Shown here in pieces: positions 33,410-42,144 of a DNA stretch of 64,000 nucleotides. The DNA is taken from NCBI RefSeq assembly GCF_002909375.1, contig NZ_PPXD01000023.1, positions 1 to 64,000 on the forward strand. The letters run 5' to 3'. Source of the DNA: Cryobacterium zongtaii. Lineage in GTDB: Bacteria > Actinomycetota > Actinomycetes > Actinomycetales > Microbacteriaceae. Position numbers and translations under genes: made by a program. A model generated the notes under the pieces. It was not told where the DNA came from. It searched no databases and worked only from the letters and a program-made list of their open reading frames with translations. Numbering within the stretch: position 1 is the first letter of the stretch; each line of letters starts with the position of its first letter.

Positions 33410-34774
33410 ATGGCTAAACCCGTCTCCAACTTCCGCTGCACCGAGTGTGGTTGGACCACCCTGAAATGGGCGGGCCGCTGCGGCGAATGCCAGCAATGGG
33501 GAACCGTGGTGGAAACCGCGGAGAAGACTGGCATCAGCCGGTCGGTCGCTCCCTCCGTTGTGAGCGGCACCGGCGTAGCCCGGCCGATCACCCACGTCGA
33601 CACGACGGCGGTAGCGCACTGGCCCACCGGCATCAACGAGTTCGACAGGGTACTCGGCGGCGGCATCGTGCCCGGCTCGGTGATCCTGCTTAGCGGCGAG
33701 CCCGGGGTGGGCAAGTCCACCCTGCTGCTCGAGGTGGCGTCCAAGGCGGCCGTAGCCAAGTCCCGGGTGCTCTACGTCAGCGCCGAGGAGTCCGTGGCGC
33801 AGGTGCGCCTGCGCGCCGAACGCACCGGGGCACTGCAGCCGGAACTCTTCATCGCCGCCGAGACCGATCTGGCCACCATCCTCGGCCAGATCGACGCGGT
33901 CAAACCCGATTTGGTGATCATCGACTCCGTGCAGACGGTGTCCAGTTCCCTCAACGACGGCCAGGCCGGGCAGCCCGGCCAGGTGCGCGAGGTGGCGTCC
34001 ACGCTCATCCGGCTCGCCAAGGACCGCAACCTGCCCGTGCTGCTGGTGGGGCACGTCACCAAGGACGGCACCATTGCCGGCCCGCGGCTGCTGGAACACC
34101 TGGTGGATGTGGTTTGTCAGTTCGAGGGCGACAGGCATACTGCGCTGCGGTTCGTGCGGGCCCTCAAGAACCGCTTCGGCTCCACCGACGAAGTGGGCTG
34201 TTTTGAAATGACCGGTGACGGCATCAGCGAGGTCGCTGACCCGAGCGGGCTGTTCCTCAGCCGCGGCACCGCCGCGGTCTCCGGCACCTGTGTGACCGTG
34301 GCGATGGAGGGACGTCGCGCCCTGCCGGTGGAGGTGCAGGCGCTCGTGATCGACACCGCCATGCCCAACCCGCGCCGGGTGACCAACGGCGTGGACGGCT
34401 CCCGCGTGGCGATGCTGCTGGCGGTGCTGGAGAAGCGGGCGGGCTATCCGCTCTCGAAAAAGGACGTGTACGTGTCCACGGTGGGCGGGGTACGGCTGGT
34501 GGAACCGGCCGCGGACCTGGCCATCGCGATCGCGGTCGCATCGGCGCTCAAGGACGAACCCATAGCGCACAACGTGGTGGCGTTTGGCGAGATCAGCCTG
34601 GCCGGTGAGATCCGTCCGGTGTCCGCGGCCAAACAGCGCGCCGCCGAGGCCGCCCGGATGGGCTTCAGCACCCGTATCGACGCGTCCAGCAGCACCGTGC
34701 AGACCGCGGTGAACCGGGCGCTGGGCACGGGTATCTCCCGGCGCGACGCCGAGCTGGACGACGCGTTCCGGTAG
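33410..34774 (+). CDS. radA: DNA repair protein RadA
   Basis: RecA-like ATPase that drives branch migration during recombinational repair. It has 454 residues with a C4 zinc finger (CTECGW...CGECQQWG), Walker A GEPGVGKST, the RadA-specific KNRFGSTDEVG motif and a C-terminal Lon-protease-like domain. The length is normal. It is separated from the upstream SGNH gene by 32 bp but seems to have its own leaderless promoter. Confidence 0.96.
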   Translation: MAKPVSNFRCTECGWTTLKWAGRCGECQQWGTVVETAEKTGISRSVAPSVVSGTGVARPITHVDTTAVAHWPTGINEFDRVLGGGIVPGSVILLSGEPGVGKSTLLLEVASKAAVAKSRVLYVSAEESVAQVRLRAERTGALQPELFIAAETDLATILGQIDAVKPDLVIIDSVQTVSSSLNDGQAGQPGQVREVASTLIRLAKDRNLPVLLVGHVTKDGTIAGPRLLEHLVDVVCQFEGDRHTALRFVRALKNRFGSTDEVGCFEMTGDGISEVADPSGLFLSRGTAAVSGTCVTVAMEGRRALPVEVQALVIDTAMPNPRRVTNGVDGSRVAMLLAVLEKRAGYPLSKKDVYVSTVGGVRLVEPAADLAIAIAVASALKDEPIAHNVVAFGEISLAGEIRPVSAAKQRAAEAARMGFSTRIDASSSTVQTAVNRALGTGISRRDAELDDAFR

Positions 34775-34783
34775 CGGGTCGGG

Positions 34784-35194
34784 TCAGTCCGTCGACGGCT
34801 CGATCGGTCCGAGTGCGCGCAGCAGGTCAGCCGGAGCCGCCTGCATCACGGCGGGGCCGGCCACGTCGAAGAAGACCATCTCCAGCGTCTGGCTGTGCAC
34901 GGTGAGGAACTCCCGCAGCCACTGACCGTTGGCCACCATCACCTGCGGATCGACCTCGTCGGGGATCATCCGTGCGTAGTTCTCGCCGGAGGAGAAGAGC
35001 AGCAGGGTGCGCTTGTCGCTGCCCTCCCGACCGAACACCCGCACCTGCTCCGCGGAGCCCTTGACCACGAGCAACGGCGCGATCACTACATCGTTGCGGA
35101 GCGCGTACGCCACCGCCGCGACATCCTGCTTGGCCAGGGCGCTGGCCAGGGCATCCGATCGGGTATCTGAAGTCGCGTCTGTCACGTGCTCCAT
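34784..35194 (-). CDS. SseB-like domain protein
   Basis: A 136-residue soluble protein resembling the SseB N-terminal domain family (VAYALRNDVVIAPLLVV...LLLFSSGENYARM). No catalytic motif is seen and its function is unknown. The start ATG 35194 has no clear ribosome site; GTG 35185 is the alternative. It is convergent with radA, with only 9 bp between the stops. Confidence 0.6.
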   Translation of the reverse strand: MEHVTDATSDTRSDALASALAKQDVAAVAYALRNDVVIAPLLVVKGSAEQVRVFGREGSDKRTLLLFSSGENYARMIPDEVDPQVMVANGQWLREFLTVHSQTLEMVFFDVAGPAVMQAAPADLLRALGPIEPSTD

Positions 35195-35262
35195 TCAATC
35201 ATTCACGGCCGGAGCGGGGCCACTCGAGGCCTCAGCCCGGAGCGAACACCGCGGGCCGGCGG

Positions 35263-35895
35263 TCAGTTGAGCAGGAACTGGGTGGGGCCGGCCGATTCGA
35301 CGCCGCCCACGCTCACAGAGAGGTAGTACGACGCGCCCTCGCCGGGCACGGGCTCCCGGTCGATGATCTCGCAGGTCTCCGGGCTGGAGCGGGTACGGTC
35401 CCAGGTGAGCGGCGTCTTGGTGCTCACCGCGACGCCTGGCTGCAGGGTGACCTCGGCGTCTGCCGGGTCGGACTGGCAGTCGGTGGAGGACCAGTACACG
35501 TCGGCGCCGCTGGTGATCGTGAACACCTGCGTGGCGGTGCCGGCGTTCAGGGTGCAGGGTGTGCTGCCGGTGTTGGTCACGCTCAGGGAGAGCTCAGGTT
35601 CGTCGCCCGCGTCGTAGGCGTCCTGGTCGGTGATCGCCTCGACCTGCACGGCCGCCGGGTCGCACGCCGCGCCGGCGGCGCCGGGGGCGGCCGGGTCGGC
35701 GGCAATTGCCGGATCGGCCGCGTTTCCGGTCGGCGTCGGCGCCGCCGTCGACGCCGGGTCACTGCCGCCGCCGGGGCGCACGACGATCAGGATGACGATC
35801 AGGATCACGGCGAGCACACCGAGGCCGACCACCAAACGACGGCGCCGGTAGACGGTGCTGGCCTGGGGGCCGACGGGATGCTTGATCGTCGACAT
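35263..35895 (-). CDS. Single-span membrane protein with extracellular domain
   Basis: A 210-residue protein. Basic residues and a hydrophobic helix (about 20-41, VVGLGVLAVILIVILIVV) anchor it; an Ala/Pro/Thr linker follows and then a beta-rich extracellular domain with conserved Cys (ACDPAAV, TPCTLN, DCQSD, TCEI) that could form two disulfides. The SVTNTGSTPCTLN stretch suggests an immunoglobulin-like fold of the DUF4232 sort. I cannot name a function. TAGCCT lies 6 nt before ATG 35895, implying a leaderless transcript. Confidence 0.7.
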   Translation of the reverse strand: MSTIKHPVGPQASTVYRRRRLVVGLGVLAVILIVILIVVRPGGGSDPASTAAPTPTGNAADPAIAADPAAPGAAGAACDPAAVQVEAITDQDAYDAGDEPELSLSVTNTGSTPCTLNAGTATQVFTITSGADVYWSSTDCQSDPADAEVTLQPGVAVSTKTPLTWDRTRSSPETCEIIDREPVPGEGASYYLSVSVGGVESAGPTQFLLN

Positions 35896-35901
35896 GGTCC
35901 A

Positions 35902-35907
35902 AGGCTA
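35902..35907 (-). promoter_or_regulatory. Putative -10 of the single-span membrane protein gene (leaderless)
   Basis: TAGCCT on the minus strand ends 6 nt before ATG 35895. Confidence 0.45.
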
Positions 35908-35948
35908 GCGAGGTCTACCGGCGCCGCCGGTAATGCTCTGCGTGTCGG

Positions 35949-38462
35949 TTACGAATCCATCGAAACCCGGCGACGACTGACCAGAACAGCACCGAGCAGC
36001 AGCATCAGCGCGCCGCCGGCCAGCCACGGGCTCGCGTCCAGTCCGGTCTGGGCGAGTGTCGCGGCCGGGGTGACGCCGGCGACGGTGATCTCGGTCCAGC
36101 CGATCACGGCGCCCGCGGCATCCTGCACGATGATGCTGTGCGTCCCAGCGGCGAGACCGGCCGGCACCACCGCGGCGACGGTGCCCGCGGCGCTGACCTG
36201 CTGCCAGCCGCCCAGGTTGATCGGCGTGGAGCGAACCCAGACGGAGACGTACTGACCGGCGAACGCGGTTCCGACGCCGATGGTGAGCTTGTCACCGGCG
36301 GCCACCGTGGAGTCATTGACCGTGATCTTGTTCTGCAGGGCCTTGGTCAGAGCGGACTCCGCCGCGGCCGTCGGTGCGCTCGTGGGAGCGGACGATCCGG
36401 TCTGGGGAAGCTCGGTGGGGGCGGGGGTCGGAGCCGTCGTCGGAACCGGGGTCGGCTCGGGCGTCGGAACCGGGGTCGGCTCCGTCACCGGAACGGTGAC
36501 GGCCAGGGGCACCCGCACCGTGGTGCCGGATTCCTTGGCCGTGAGGGTGATCTCACTGGCGGCCGCGGCGTCGGTGGGCACTGTGACGGTGACCGTTGCG
36601 GCGCCGGTGGCGTCGACGGATGCCGGAGCGAAGACCGTCTTGCTGCCAGCCCAGGTGACGGCGAGTTCGGTGTTCTTCGGGGCGCCTGTGGAGGTCAGGT
36701 TGAGCTGCGACACGGTGAAGCTCACGGTGTCACCGGGCTTGACCGCCGTGCTCGGCACCCCGGTCACGGAAGCCTGGTTGGCGGCGAACGACGGCGACAG
36801 CGGGCTGTTGGCCGTGATGTAGGACATCCAGGCGTCGCGGTCGACGAGGGCGGAGTCGGTGGTGCCGGTGCCCTCGGTGAAGACGCGGAAGTTGTCTCCA
36901 CCGGTGAGCAGGAAGTTGAACGAGCCGATGGTGTAGCCGGCGGCCGGGTCGATGGGCTTCCCGTCGATCCAGATGCCGGTGATCCGGTCGCTCTCTGGAC
37001 GGGTCGCGTCGAACGTGTAGTTCACGTTGTCGGAGAGACCCAGCTGCAGGTAGGGACGGCTGGGCACGGCGCCCTTGCTGTCGCGCTGCCACTGCTGTTC
37101 CAGGGCGATCTTGAACTGAGCTCCGGTGAGGGTGGTGGTCCACAGGTTGTTCGCGAACGGCAGAACGGCGTTTGCTTCCGAGACGCTCACGTCGGTGTCC
37201 GGTGTGGTCAGGAGGTCCTTGCGCAGTCCACCGGGGTTGACGACACCGATATCAGCGCCGCCCTTCTTCTCGTCGGACAAAGTCGCGAGCAGTGCGTTGG
37301 CCACCAAGGTGCCCATGGTCGACGGGGCGGCCCGGTCCTCGACAACGGGGGTCGCTCCGCCGATGGAGGCGCGGGTGATCGGCGCAGAGATGGTGCCGAC
37401 ACTCACGCTGCCTGTGACGGCCGCCTTGGCGATGGCCGCGTCGGTGATGTTCTTGACGGTGGCGACCCTGGGAAATGCGCTGACCAGAGCGGCGTCGGCG
37501 GCCGTGCTGCGCTTGACGTTCTGGTTAGTGACCGTGGTGGTGGCCCCAGTGACGGTGTCGTAGCTGAGCACAACTTGGCCGATGTTCTCACCATAGTTAC
37601 CGGTCTGCAGCACCGGGCGGGTCACGCCCGTCGCGGCACCGGGGACCTGGGCGTTCCAGGCGTACAGCTTGTGGGTGTGGCCGGTGAAGATGGCGTCCAC
37701 CGCCGCTGAGGTCTTCGTGACGATCTTGGCGAAGGCGCTGCCGGTGAGGGCCAGCTCCTGCTCGAGGGTGGCGTTCTCCACGGTGCCGGCACCGGCGCCC
37801 TCGTGGTACTCGGCGATGATGACGTCGGCCTCGCCGTTGGCGTCGTCGCCGTCGGTGAGCTGGCCGGCGACCCGGTTGACCGCGTCGACAGGGTCACCGA
37901 AGCTGACGGATGCGATGCCGTTGGGCGAGACCAGGGTGGGGGTTTCCTCGGTCACGGTACCGATCACGGCAACAGTGACGCCCTGCACCTCGCGGAGCGC
38001 GTACTCCTGGAGAGCGGGCGTCTGGGTGCCCACCTTGTAGACGTTGGCACCGAGGTAGTCGAAGTTGGCTTTCTCCGAGACCCGACCGGTGAGGTCGTCC
38101 ATGCCCTGGTCGAATTCGTGGTTGCCGACCGCGGAGGCTGACAGCTCGAGGGCGTTCAGTACGTCCAGGGTCGGGGTGTCCTGCTGCGACGCCGACTCGT
38201 AGGGCGAGGCGCCGATGTTGTCTCCGTCGGAGAGGAACAGGGTGCTCTCGGGGTGCTGGGCGCGCAGGGTCTCCACGGTCCCGGCAAATTTCACGGTGTT
38301 GGCGTCGATTCGCCCGTGGAAGTCGTTGATGTTCAGCAGGTTCAGCTGCACCGGGAGCGGGGCCGCGACGGCCGGGACGGCAACGACGGGCGCGCCCACC
38401 AGGCACGCTCCGATCACTGCAGCGAAGGCCAGCCGGAGCGGGCGGGACGGGTTGAGCGACAT
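35949..38462 (-). CDS. Wall-anchored 5'-nucleotidase/metallophosphatase
   Basis: An 837-residue secreted enzyme predicted to release phosphate from extracellular nucleotides. Order: signal peptide (1-34), metallophosphatase domain with NINDFHG, DGDN, GNHEFD and GHTH metal ligands (about 38-270), 5'-nucleotidase C-terminal domain (about 300-560), beta-rich domain (about 590-670), Thr/Pro stalk (TPVPTPEPTP), a 90-residue module shared with the nuclease at 38708-41857, and a sorting signal (LAQTG, hydrophobic helix, basic tail) for a class E-type sortase. ATG 38462 has GAGGAG. Probably induced by phosphate limitation, by analogy with UshA-type enzymes. Confidence 0.9.
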   Translation of the reverse strand: MSLNPSRPLRLAFAAVIGACLVGAPVVAVPAVAAPLPVQLNLLNINDFHGRIDANTVKFAGTVETLRAQHPESTLFLSDGDNIGASPYESASQQDTPTLDVLNALELSASAVGNHEFDQGMDDLTGRVSEKANFDYLGANVYKVGTQTPALQEYALREVQGVTVAVIGTVTEETPTLVSPNGIASVSFGDPVDAVNRVAGQLTDGDDANGEADVIIAEYHEGAGAGTVENATLEQELALTGSAFAKIVTKTSAAVDAIFTGHTHKLYAWNAQVPGAATGVTRPVLQTGNYGENIGQVVLSYDTVTGATTTVTNQNVKRSTAADAALVSAFPRVATVKNITDAAIAKAAVTGSVSVGTISAPITRASIGGATPVVEDRAAPSTMGTLVANALLATLSDEKKGGADIGVVNPGGLRKDLLTTPDTDVSVSEANAVLPFANNLWTTTLTGAQFKIALEQQWQRDSKGAVPSRPYLQLGLSDNVNYTFDATRPESDRITGIWIDGKPIDPAAGYTIGSFNFLLTGGDNFRVFTEGTGTTDSALVDRDAWMSYITANSPLSPSFAANQASVTGVPSTAVKPGDTVSFTVSQLNLTSTGAPKNTELAVTWAGSKTVFAPASVDATGAATVTVTVPTDAAAASEITLTAKESGTTVRVPLAVTVPVTEPTPVPTPEPTPVPTTAPTPAPTELPQTGSSAPTSAPTAAAESALTKALQNKITVNDSTVAAGDKLTIGVGTAFAGQYVSVWVRSTPINLGGWQQVSAAGTVAAVVPAGLAAGTHSIIVQDAAGAVIGWTEITVAGVTPAATLAQTGLDASPWLAGGALMLLLGAVLVSRRRVSMDS

Positions 38463-38562
38463 TGTTCTCCTCGAAAGTGGTGCCGTGGGGTGACGGGGAT
38501 GCAGATGAAGGGCCGGTGTGGCGCGCGTGAAAATCGGCGACAACAGCGGACGGACTGACTGT

Positions 38563-38658
38563 GGGGGCAGCCTAACGACGCCGGATGTCCGGCGGGTTAC
38601 GGCGAGGCAACTTGCTCAGATGAGCACAGGAGGGCAGACGAGGCCAACTTCTGAGCGG
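38563..38658 (-). promoter_or_regulatory. Conserved upstream block A (5'-nucleotidase promoter)
   Basis: Homologous to 42036-42133. Shared minus-strand elements in order: CCGCTCAGA, TGCTCATCTGAGCA (palindromic GCTCA-TC-TGAGC, 38613-38626), CGCCGTAACC, CCGGACAT and TCGTTAGGCTGCCCCC. TAGGCT (38569-38574) is the likely -10, giving a 5' leader of about 100 nt. The palindrome would sit near -50, the place for an activator. Confidence 0.65.
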
Positions 38659-38664
38659 TGGGGA

Positions 38665-38694
38665 GCGGGCGTCCCCCGGCTGGGGGACGCCCGC
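38665..38694 (-). terminator. Terminator of the extracellular nuclease gene
   Basis: Perfect 13-bp arms GCGGGCGTCCCCC and GGGGGACGCCCGC around GGCT, 13 bp after the nuclease stop and just before upstream block A. Confidence 0.85.
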
Positions 38695-38707
38695 TTGCGC
38701 CGGCCGG

Positions 38708-41700
38708 TTAGGCGCTCGGCAGGGTGGAGCGGCGACGACGGGCGAGCAGCGCGCCGAGCAGCAGCAGGAGCAGGGCCCCGGCCAGCAGTGGGGCGCTCTC
38801 CACACCCGTGCTGGCGAGGGTGCCGGCCGCCCCAGAACCGGGGGCGACGATCGTGATCTCGGTCCAGCCGATGACCGCGCCCGCTGCATCCTGCAGGACG
38901 ATGCGGTGCGTGCCAGCGGCCAGGTCCGTCGGCAGCGCCGTGGTCACGGTGCCCGCAGCGCTGACCTGCAGCCATCCACCCAGGTTGACCGGGGTGGAGC
39001 GCACCCAGGCCGACACGAAGTCACCGGTATACGCGGCACCGGCCGTGATGGTGATCGCCGAGCCGGCCGAGTAGCGCGACGCGTTGGTGCTGATCTTGTC
39101 GCGCAGGGCGGCGGTGAGGGCACTCTCCGGCGCCGCGGTCGGGGCAAGCGTCGGTGCGGTGGCTGCTGGGACCGTGGGCGTCGACGTGGGTTCGGTCGTC
39201 GGGACAGGGGTCGGCGCCGTCGTGGGAACCGGGGTGGGCTCGGTCGTGGGAACCGGGGTGGGCTCGGTCGTGGGAACCGGGGTGGGCTCGGTCGTCGGGA
39301 CCGGGGTGGGCTCCGTCGGGCTGGCCAGGTTCAGGCCCAGGATCGCCGGGTCGTGGTCCGAGGACCTGAAGGCGTCTGCGACATAGAAGTCGGTCACGTT
39401 GTTGTTGTACCGGCTGTACTCCAGCGCCACGGATTCGACCGAGTTGATGTTCCAGACGTCCACGTCGGTCACGACGGCATCCGCTTCGGGGGAAGCGAAG
39501 ACGTGGTCGAGCGAACCGACCGACCCACCGAACGCGTAGGTGTACTCGCCGCTCTTGGCTTCCTGGTTCAGGTAACCGGCGTCGGTGATCACCTTGATCG
39601 GGTCTTCCTGGTCGTAGGCGTTGAAGTCACCGGTGAGGAACACCCTGTCGATGCCGGACTGAGCCGACATCGTGTCGGCGAACGCGACAAGCGCGGTCGC
39701 CTGGTTGACGCGGGAGGCGTTCGAGGCGCCCTGACCGTCGCCCATGTCGGCGTCCACGCCGGTGCCCGACCCCTTGGACTTGAAGTGGTTGACGATCGTG
39801 AGGAAGCGGCTGTCGGTATCGCCGACCAGCTGGAAGGCCTGGGCGAGCGGCTGGCGGGCGTTGCTGAACGCTGCGGATCCGGTGAGGATCGTGGATCCGC
39901 CCACGGTTTCAACAACTGCCTTCTGGTAGATGAAGGCGGTGCGGATGACGTCTTCGTTGGCCGGCAGCGCGGCCGGGGACGGCACGAACGCCCAGGCATC
40001 CTGGCCGAGGTCGGCGTTCAACGCGGCGACCAGGGTGGCCAGGGCGGTGTCCCGGTTGGCGCCGAAGACAGCCGAGTTCTCGATTTCCTCGAGTGAGATG
40101 ACCTGCGCGTCGAGGGCGTTGATGGCCGCGACAATCTTGGCCTGCTGGCGCAGGAAGTTCGCCTGGTCCGCCGCGCCGCGGGCGTCGCATCCGCCGCTGA
40201 CGGTGATCTTGGCGCCGGCACGGTCGGTGTAGTACTGGCACCCGGTGAGGGTGTCCCCGGTGGTGGAGAAGTAGTTCAGCACGTTGAAGGTGCCCAGGCG
40301 GATGTCGCCGCCCACCTTCTCCGGCGCCGAGCTGCGGGTGTTCTCGAAGGTGGCCGGCTGCACGATGGCGGCGTTGGCGGGCACCAAGGCTGTTGTCGGC
40401 TGCAGCTTCCAGGCGCTGTTGCGATAGTCCAGGATCGTCGGCTTGGTGAAGGTGACCGCGGCGCCGATGCGTACCGGGGCGGTTGTGGAGAGGTACGGAA
40501 CCGGCAGGCCCTTGTTGGACGAGCTGAGGTAGTTGGTGCTCGCGCCGTCGTCGAGGGTGACTGCCCGCGCCGCGTTGGCAGCGATGGCGGCCGTGTAACC
40601 GGCACTGCCGGGGCGGTCGGTGACGGTGGGGTTGACCAGGGGCGTCGTGCCGGCGGCGAGGCCGATTTCGGCGTACTGGTTAGTGGTGTAGTTGTTCGTC
40701 ACCGTGAACGCACCGGCGGGGGCGACGAGCATGCCCTCCAGGCGTTCGCGGTCTGCGTCAGCGGCCGGGAGCCGGAGTTCGGCAGCGACCGGGGCGGTGA
40801 TGCCGGCGCCGTCGAGCCGGGTGATGTCGCCGAGAGCGTTGATGGTCAGCTGGGTGAGTCCGTAGTACTCGCTGACGGCGCCCGTGACGCTCACGTAGTC
40901 GCCGACAACAACGTCGACGCCGAGGGTCTTGGTGTAGACGAAGATGCCGTGCGAGGCGGGATTGTTGGCACCATCGGTGCCGGGGGTCTGCAGGTAGAAG
41001 CCGGCGAAGCCGCCGGTGGGGTAGGCGGCGGTGACGACGCCGACGGTCTTCACGGTGCTGCCGGCCAGCGGGCTGGCATCCGCGGTGCCCTGGATGGCGC
41101 TGATCGCGGTGGTGTCGGTGGGCGGGGCCGTCGTCGGGGTCGGGGTGGGCGTGACGACGGGCGGGTCGGTCGGGGCCGGTGTGGGTGTTCCGCCGGTCGG
41201 GCCGGCCGAATTGGTGGGGGTGATCGTGGCCGACAGGGTGATGTCTGCGGCGTTGTTGTCGGTGTCGGCGGCGGCGCTGCGGTTGAGCGACTTGACGTCG
41301 GTGTTGGAGCTCGGCGCCGGCGCGACGGCGCCTTCGAAGGTGAGGGAGGCGCCGTAGCCGACCAGGTCGATCACGTTCGGGTTACCGGCGGCGTTGCCGG
41401 ACTCGAGGCTGAGCGGCGTGGTGGAGTTGGCGAGGATCAGGGTGCCGGTGGTGCCGCTGGGGTTGAGGGTGGAGACCTGGTCGGGGGTGGGTAGGGCCGC
41501 ACCGTTCGCGCCGTTCGCATTCGACCCGCCGGAGACGAGATAGTACCCCTTGGCCGGGATCGTTCCGGTCAGAGCGACGGCCGCCGGGCTGTCGGTGACG
41601 ACGCCGGTGGCCTTGCGGTACTGCAGCGACCAGGCGGAGAGGTCGATGGCGGTGTTGGTGGGGTTGTACAGCTCGACGAACTTGGCCGAGAACGCCGCGC

Positions 41701-41857
41701 CGGCGCTGCCGCCGCTGAGGTAGGCCTCGTTGATGACGACGCCGGTGCCGGCGGTGTTGGCCTGGGCGGGGAACGCTACGACCGGGGCGACGGCGAGGCA
41801 CGCTCCGATCAGCGAAGCGAGGGCCAGCCGAAGCGGGCGGGGCGGGGCGAGCGACAT
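38708..41857 (-). CDS. Wall-anchored extracellular nuclease (ExeM/NucH-like) with lamin-tail domain
   Basis: A 1049-residue secreted DNase/RNase-like enzyme. Order: signal peptide (1-33), lamin-tail domain (about 37-150, VVINEAYLSGG...FVELYNPT), Thr/Pro linker, OB-fold-like region (about 230-400), endonuclease/exonuclease/phosphatase domain (about 490-800; GTFNVLNYF, SLEEIENS, TGDFNAYDQEDP, SSDHDP), an EPTPVPTT repeat stalk, the 90-residue module shared with the 5'-nucleotidase, and LASTG sorting signal with a helix and Arg tail. ATG 41857 has AGGAGA. It would degrade external nucleic acid into nucleotides for the neighbouring nucleotidase. Confidence 0.9.
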   Translation of the reverse strand: MSLAPPRPLRLALASLIGACLAVAPVVAFPAQANTAGTGVVINEAYLSGGSAGAAFSAKFVELYNPTNTAIDLSAWSLQYRKATGVVTDSPAAVALTGTIPAKGYYLVSGGSNANGANGAALPTPDQVSTLNPSGTTGTLILANSTTPLSLESGNAAGNPNVIDLVGYGASLTFEGAVAPAPSSNTDVKSLNRSAAADTDNNAADITLSATITPTNSAGPTGGTPTPAPTDPPVVTPTPTPTTAPPTDTTAISAIQGTADASPLAGSTVKTVGVVTAAYPTGGFAGFYLQTPGTDGANNPASHGIFVYTKTLGVDVVVGDYVSVTGAVSEYYGLTQLTINALGDITRLDGAGITAPVAAELRLPAADADRERLEGMLVAPAGAFTVTNNYTTNQYAEIGLAAGTTPLVNPTVTDRPGSAGYTAAIAANAARAVTLDDGASTNYLSSSNKGLPVPYLSTTAPVRIGAAVTFTKPTILDYRNSAWKLQPTTALVPANAAIVQPATFENTRSSAPEKVGGDIRLGTFNVLNYFSTTGDTLTGCQYYTDRAGAKITVSGGCDARGAADQANFLRQQAKIVAAINALDAQVISLEEIENSAVFGANRDTALATLVAALNADLGQDAWAFVPSPAALPANEDVIRTAFIYQKAVVETVGGSTILTGSAAFSNARQPLAQAFQLVGDTDSRFLTIVNHFKSKGSGTGVDADMGDGQGASNASRVNQATALVAFADTMSAQSGIDRVFLTGDFNAYDQEDPIKVITDAGYLNQEAKSGEYTYAFGGSVGSLDHVFASPEADAVVTDVDVWNINSVESVALEYSRYNNNVTDFYVADAFRSSDHDPAILGLNLASPTEPTPVPTTEPTPVPTTEPTPVPTTEPTPVPTTAPTPVPTTEPTSTPTVPAATAPTLAPTAAPESALTAALRDKISTNASRYSAGSAITITAGAAYTGDFVSAWVRSTPVNLGGWLQVSAAGTVTTALPTDLAAGTHRIVLQDAAGAVIGWTEITIVAPGSGAAGTLASTGVESAPLLAGALLLLLLGALLARRRRSTLPSA
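39197..39316 (-). repeat. Five tandem 24-bp units encoding the EPTPVPTT stalk
   Basis: Three units are almost identical in DNA (CGTGGGAACCGGGGTGGGCT plus CGGT), flanked by one diverged unit on each side. They encode Glu/Ala-Pro-Thr-Pro-Val-Pro-Thr-Thr, a rigid Pro/Thr spacer between the nuclease and the wall anchor. Copy number could change by slippage. Confidence 0.85.
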
Positions 41858-42035
41858 GGAGTCTCCTGGGTGGGTGCGATGAACGGTCTGGCGGAACAGA
41901 GAGCAGGGCAGGGCAGGGCGCAGGGCAAGGCGCGGTGGAGCTCGGGTTTCTGGCACGCCGAACGAGCCGGTGGGCGCGCTACGAACCCCGCAGGGCGGGC
42001 GGCGCACAAACCGTGCGGGTCGGCCGGAGTGCTTC

Positions 42036-42133
42036 GGGGGGCAGCCTAACGACCGACTATGTCCGGTTGGTTACGGCGCAGACAACATGCTCAGATGAGC
42101 AGAGAAATGCCGACGGCGCCCACATCTGAGCGG
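42036..42133 (-). promoter_or_regulatory. Conserved upstream block B (extracellular nuclease promoter)
   Basis: Same ordered elements as block A: CCGCTCAGA, TGCTCATCTGAGCA (42088-42101), CGCCGTAACC, CCGGACAT and TCGTTAGGCTGCCCCC, with TAGGCT at 42043-42048 as the likely -10. The predicted 5' leader is about 180 nt and contains CAGGG-rich low-complexity sequence (around 41901-41925); I see no gene in it. Confidence 0.65.
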
Positions 42134-42144
42134 GCCGGGGCGAC

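Noticed and set aside
36138..37709. Long plus-strand frame opposite the 5'-nucleotidase
   Set aside because: Antisense shadow of a well-supported secreted enzyme.
39197..39316. Tandem 24-bp repeats as a CRISPR-like array
   Set aside because: The units are contiguous without spacers and lie in frame inside the nuclease gene, encoding EPTPVPTT.
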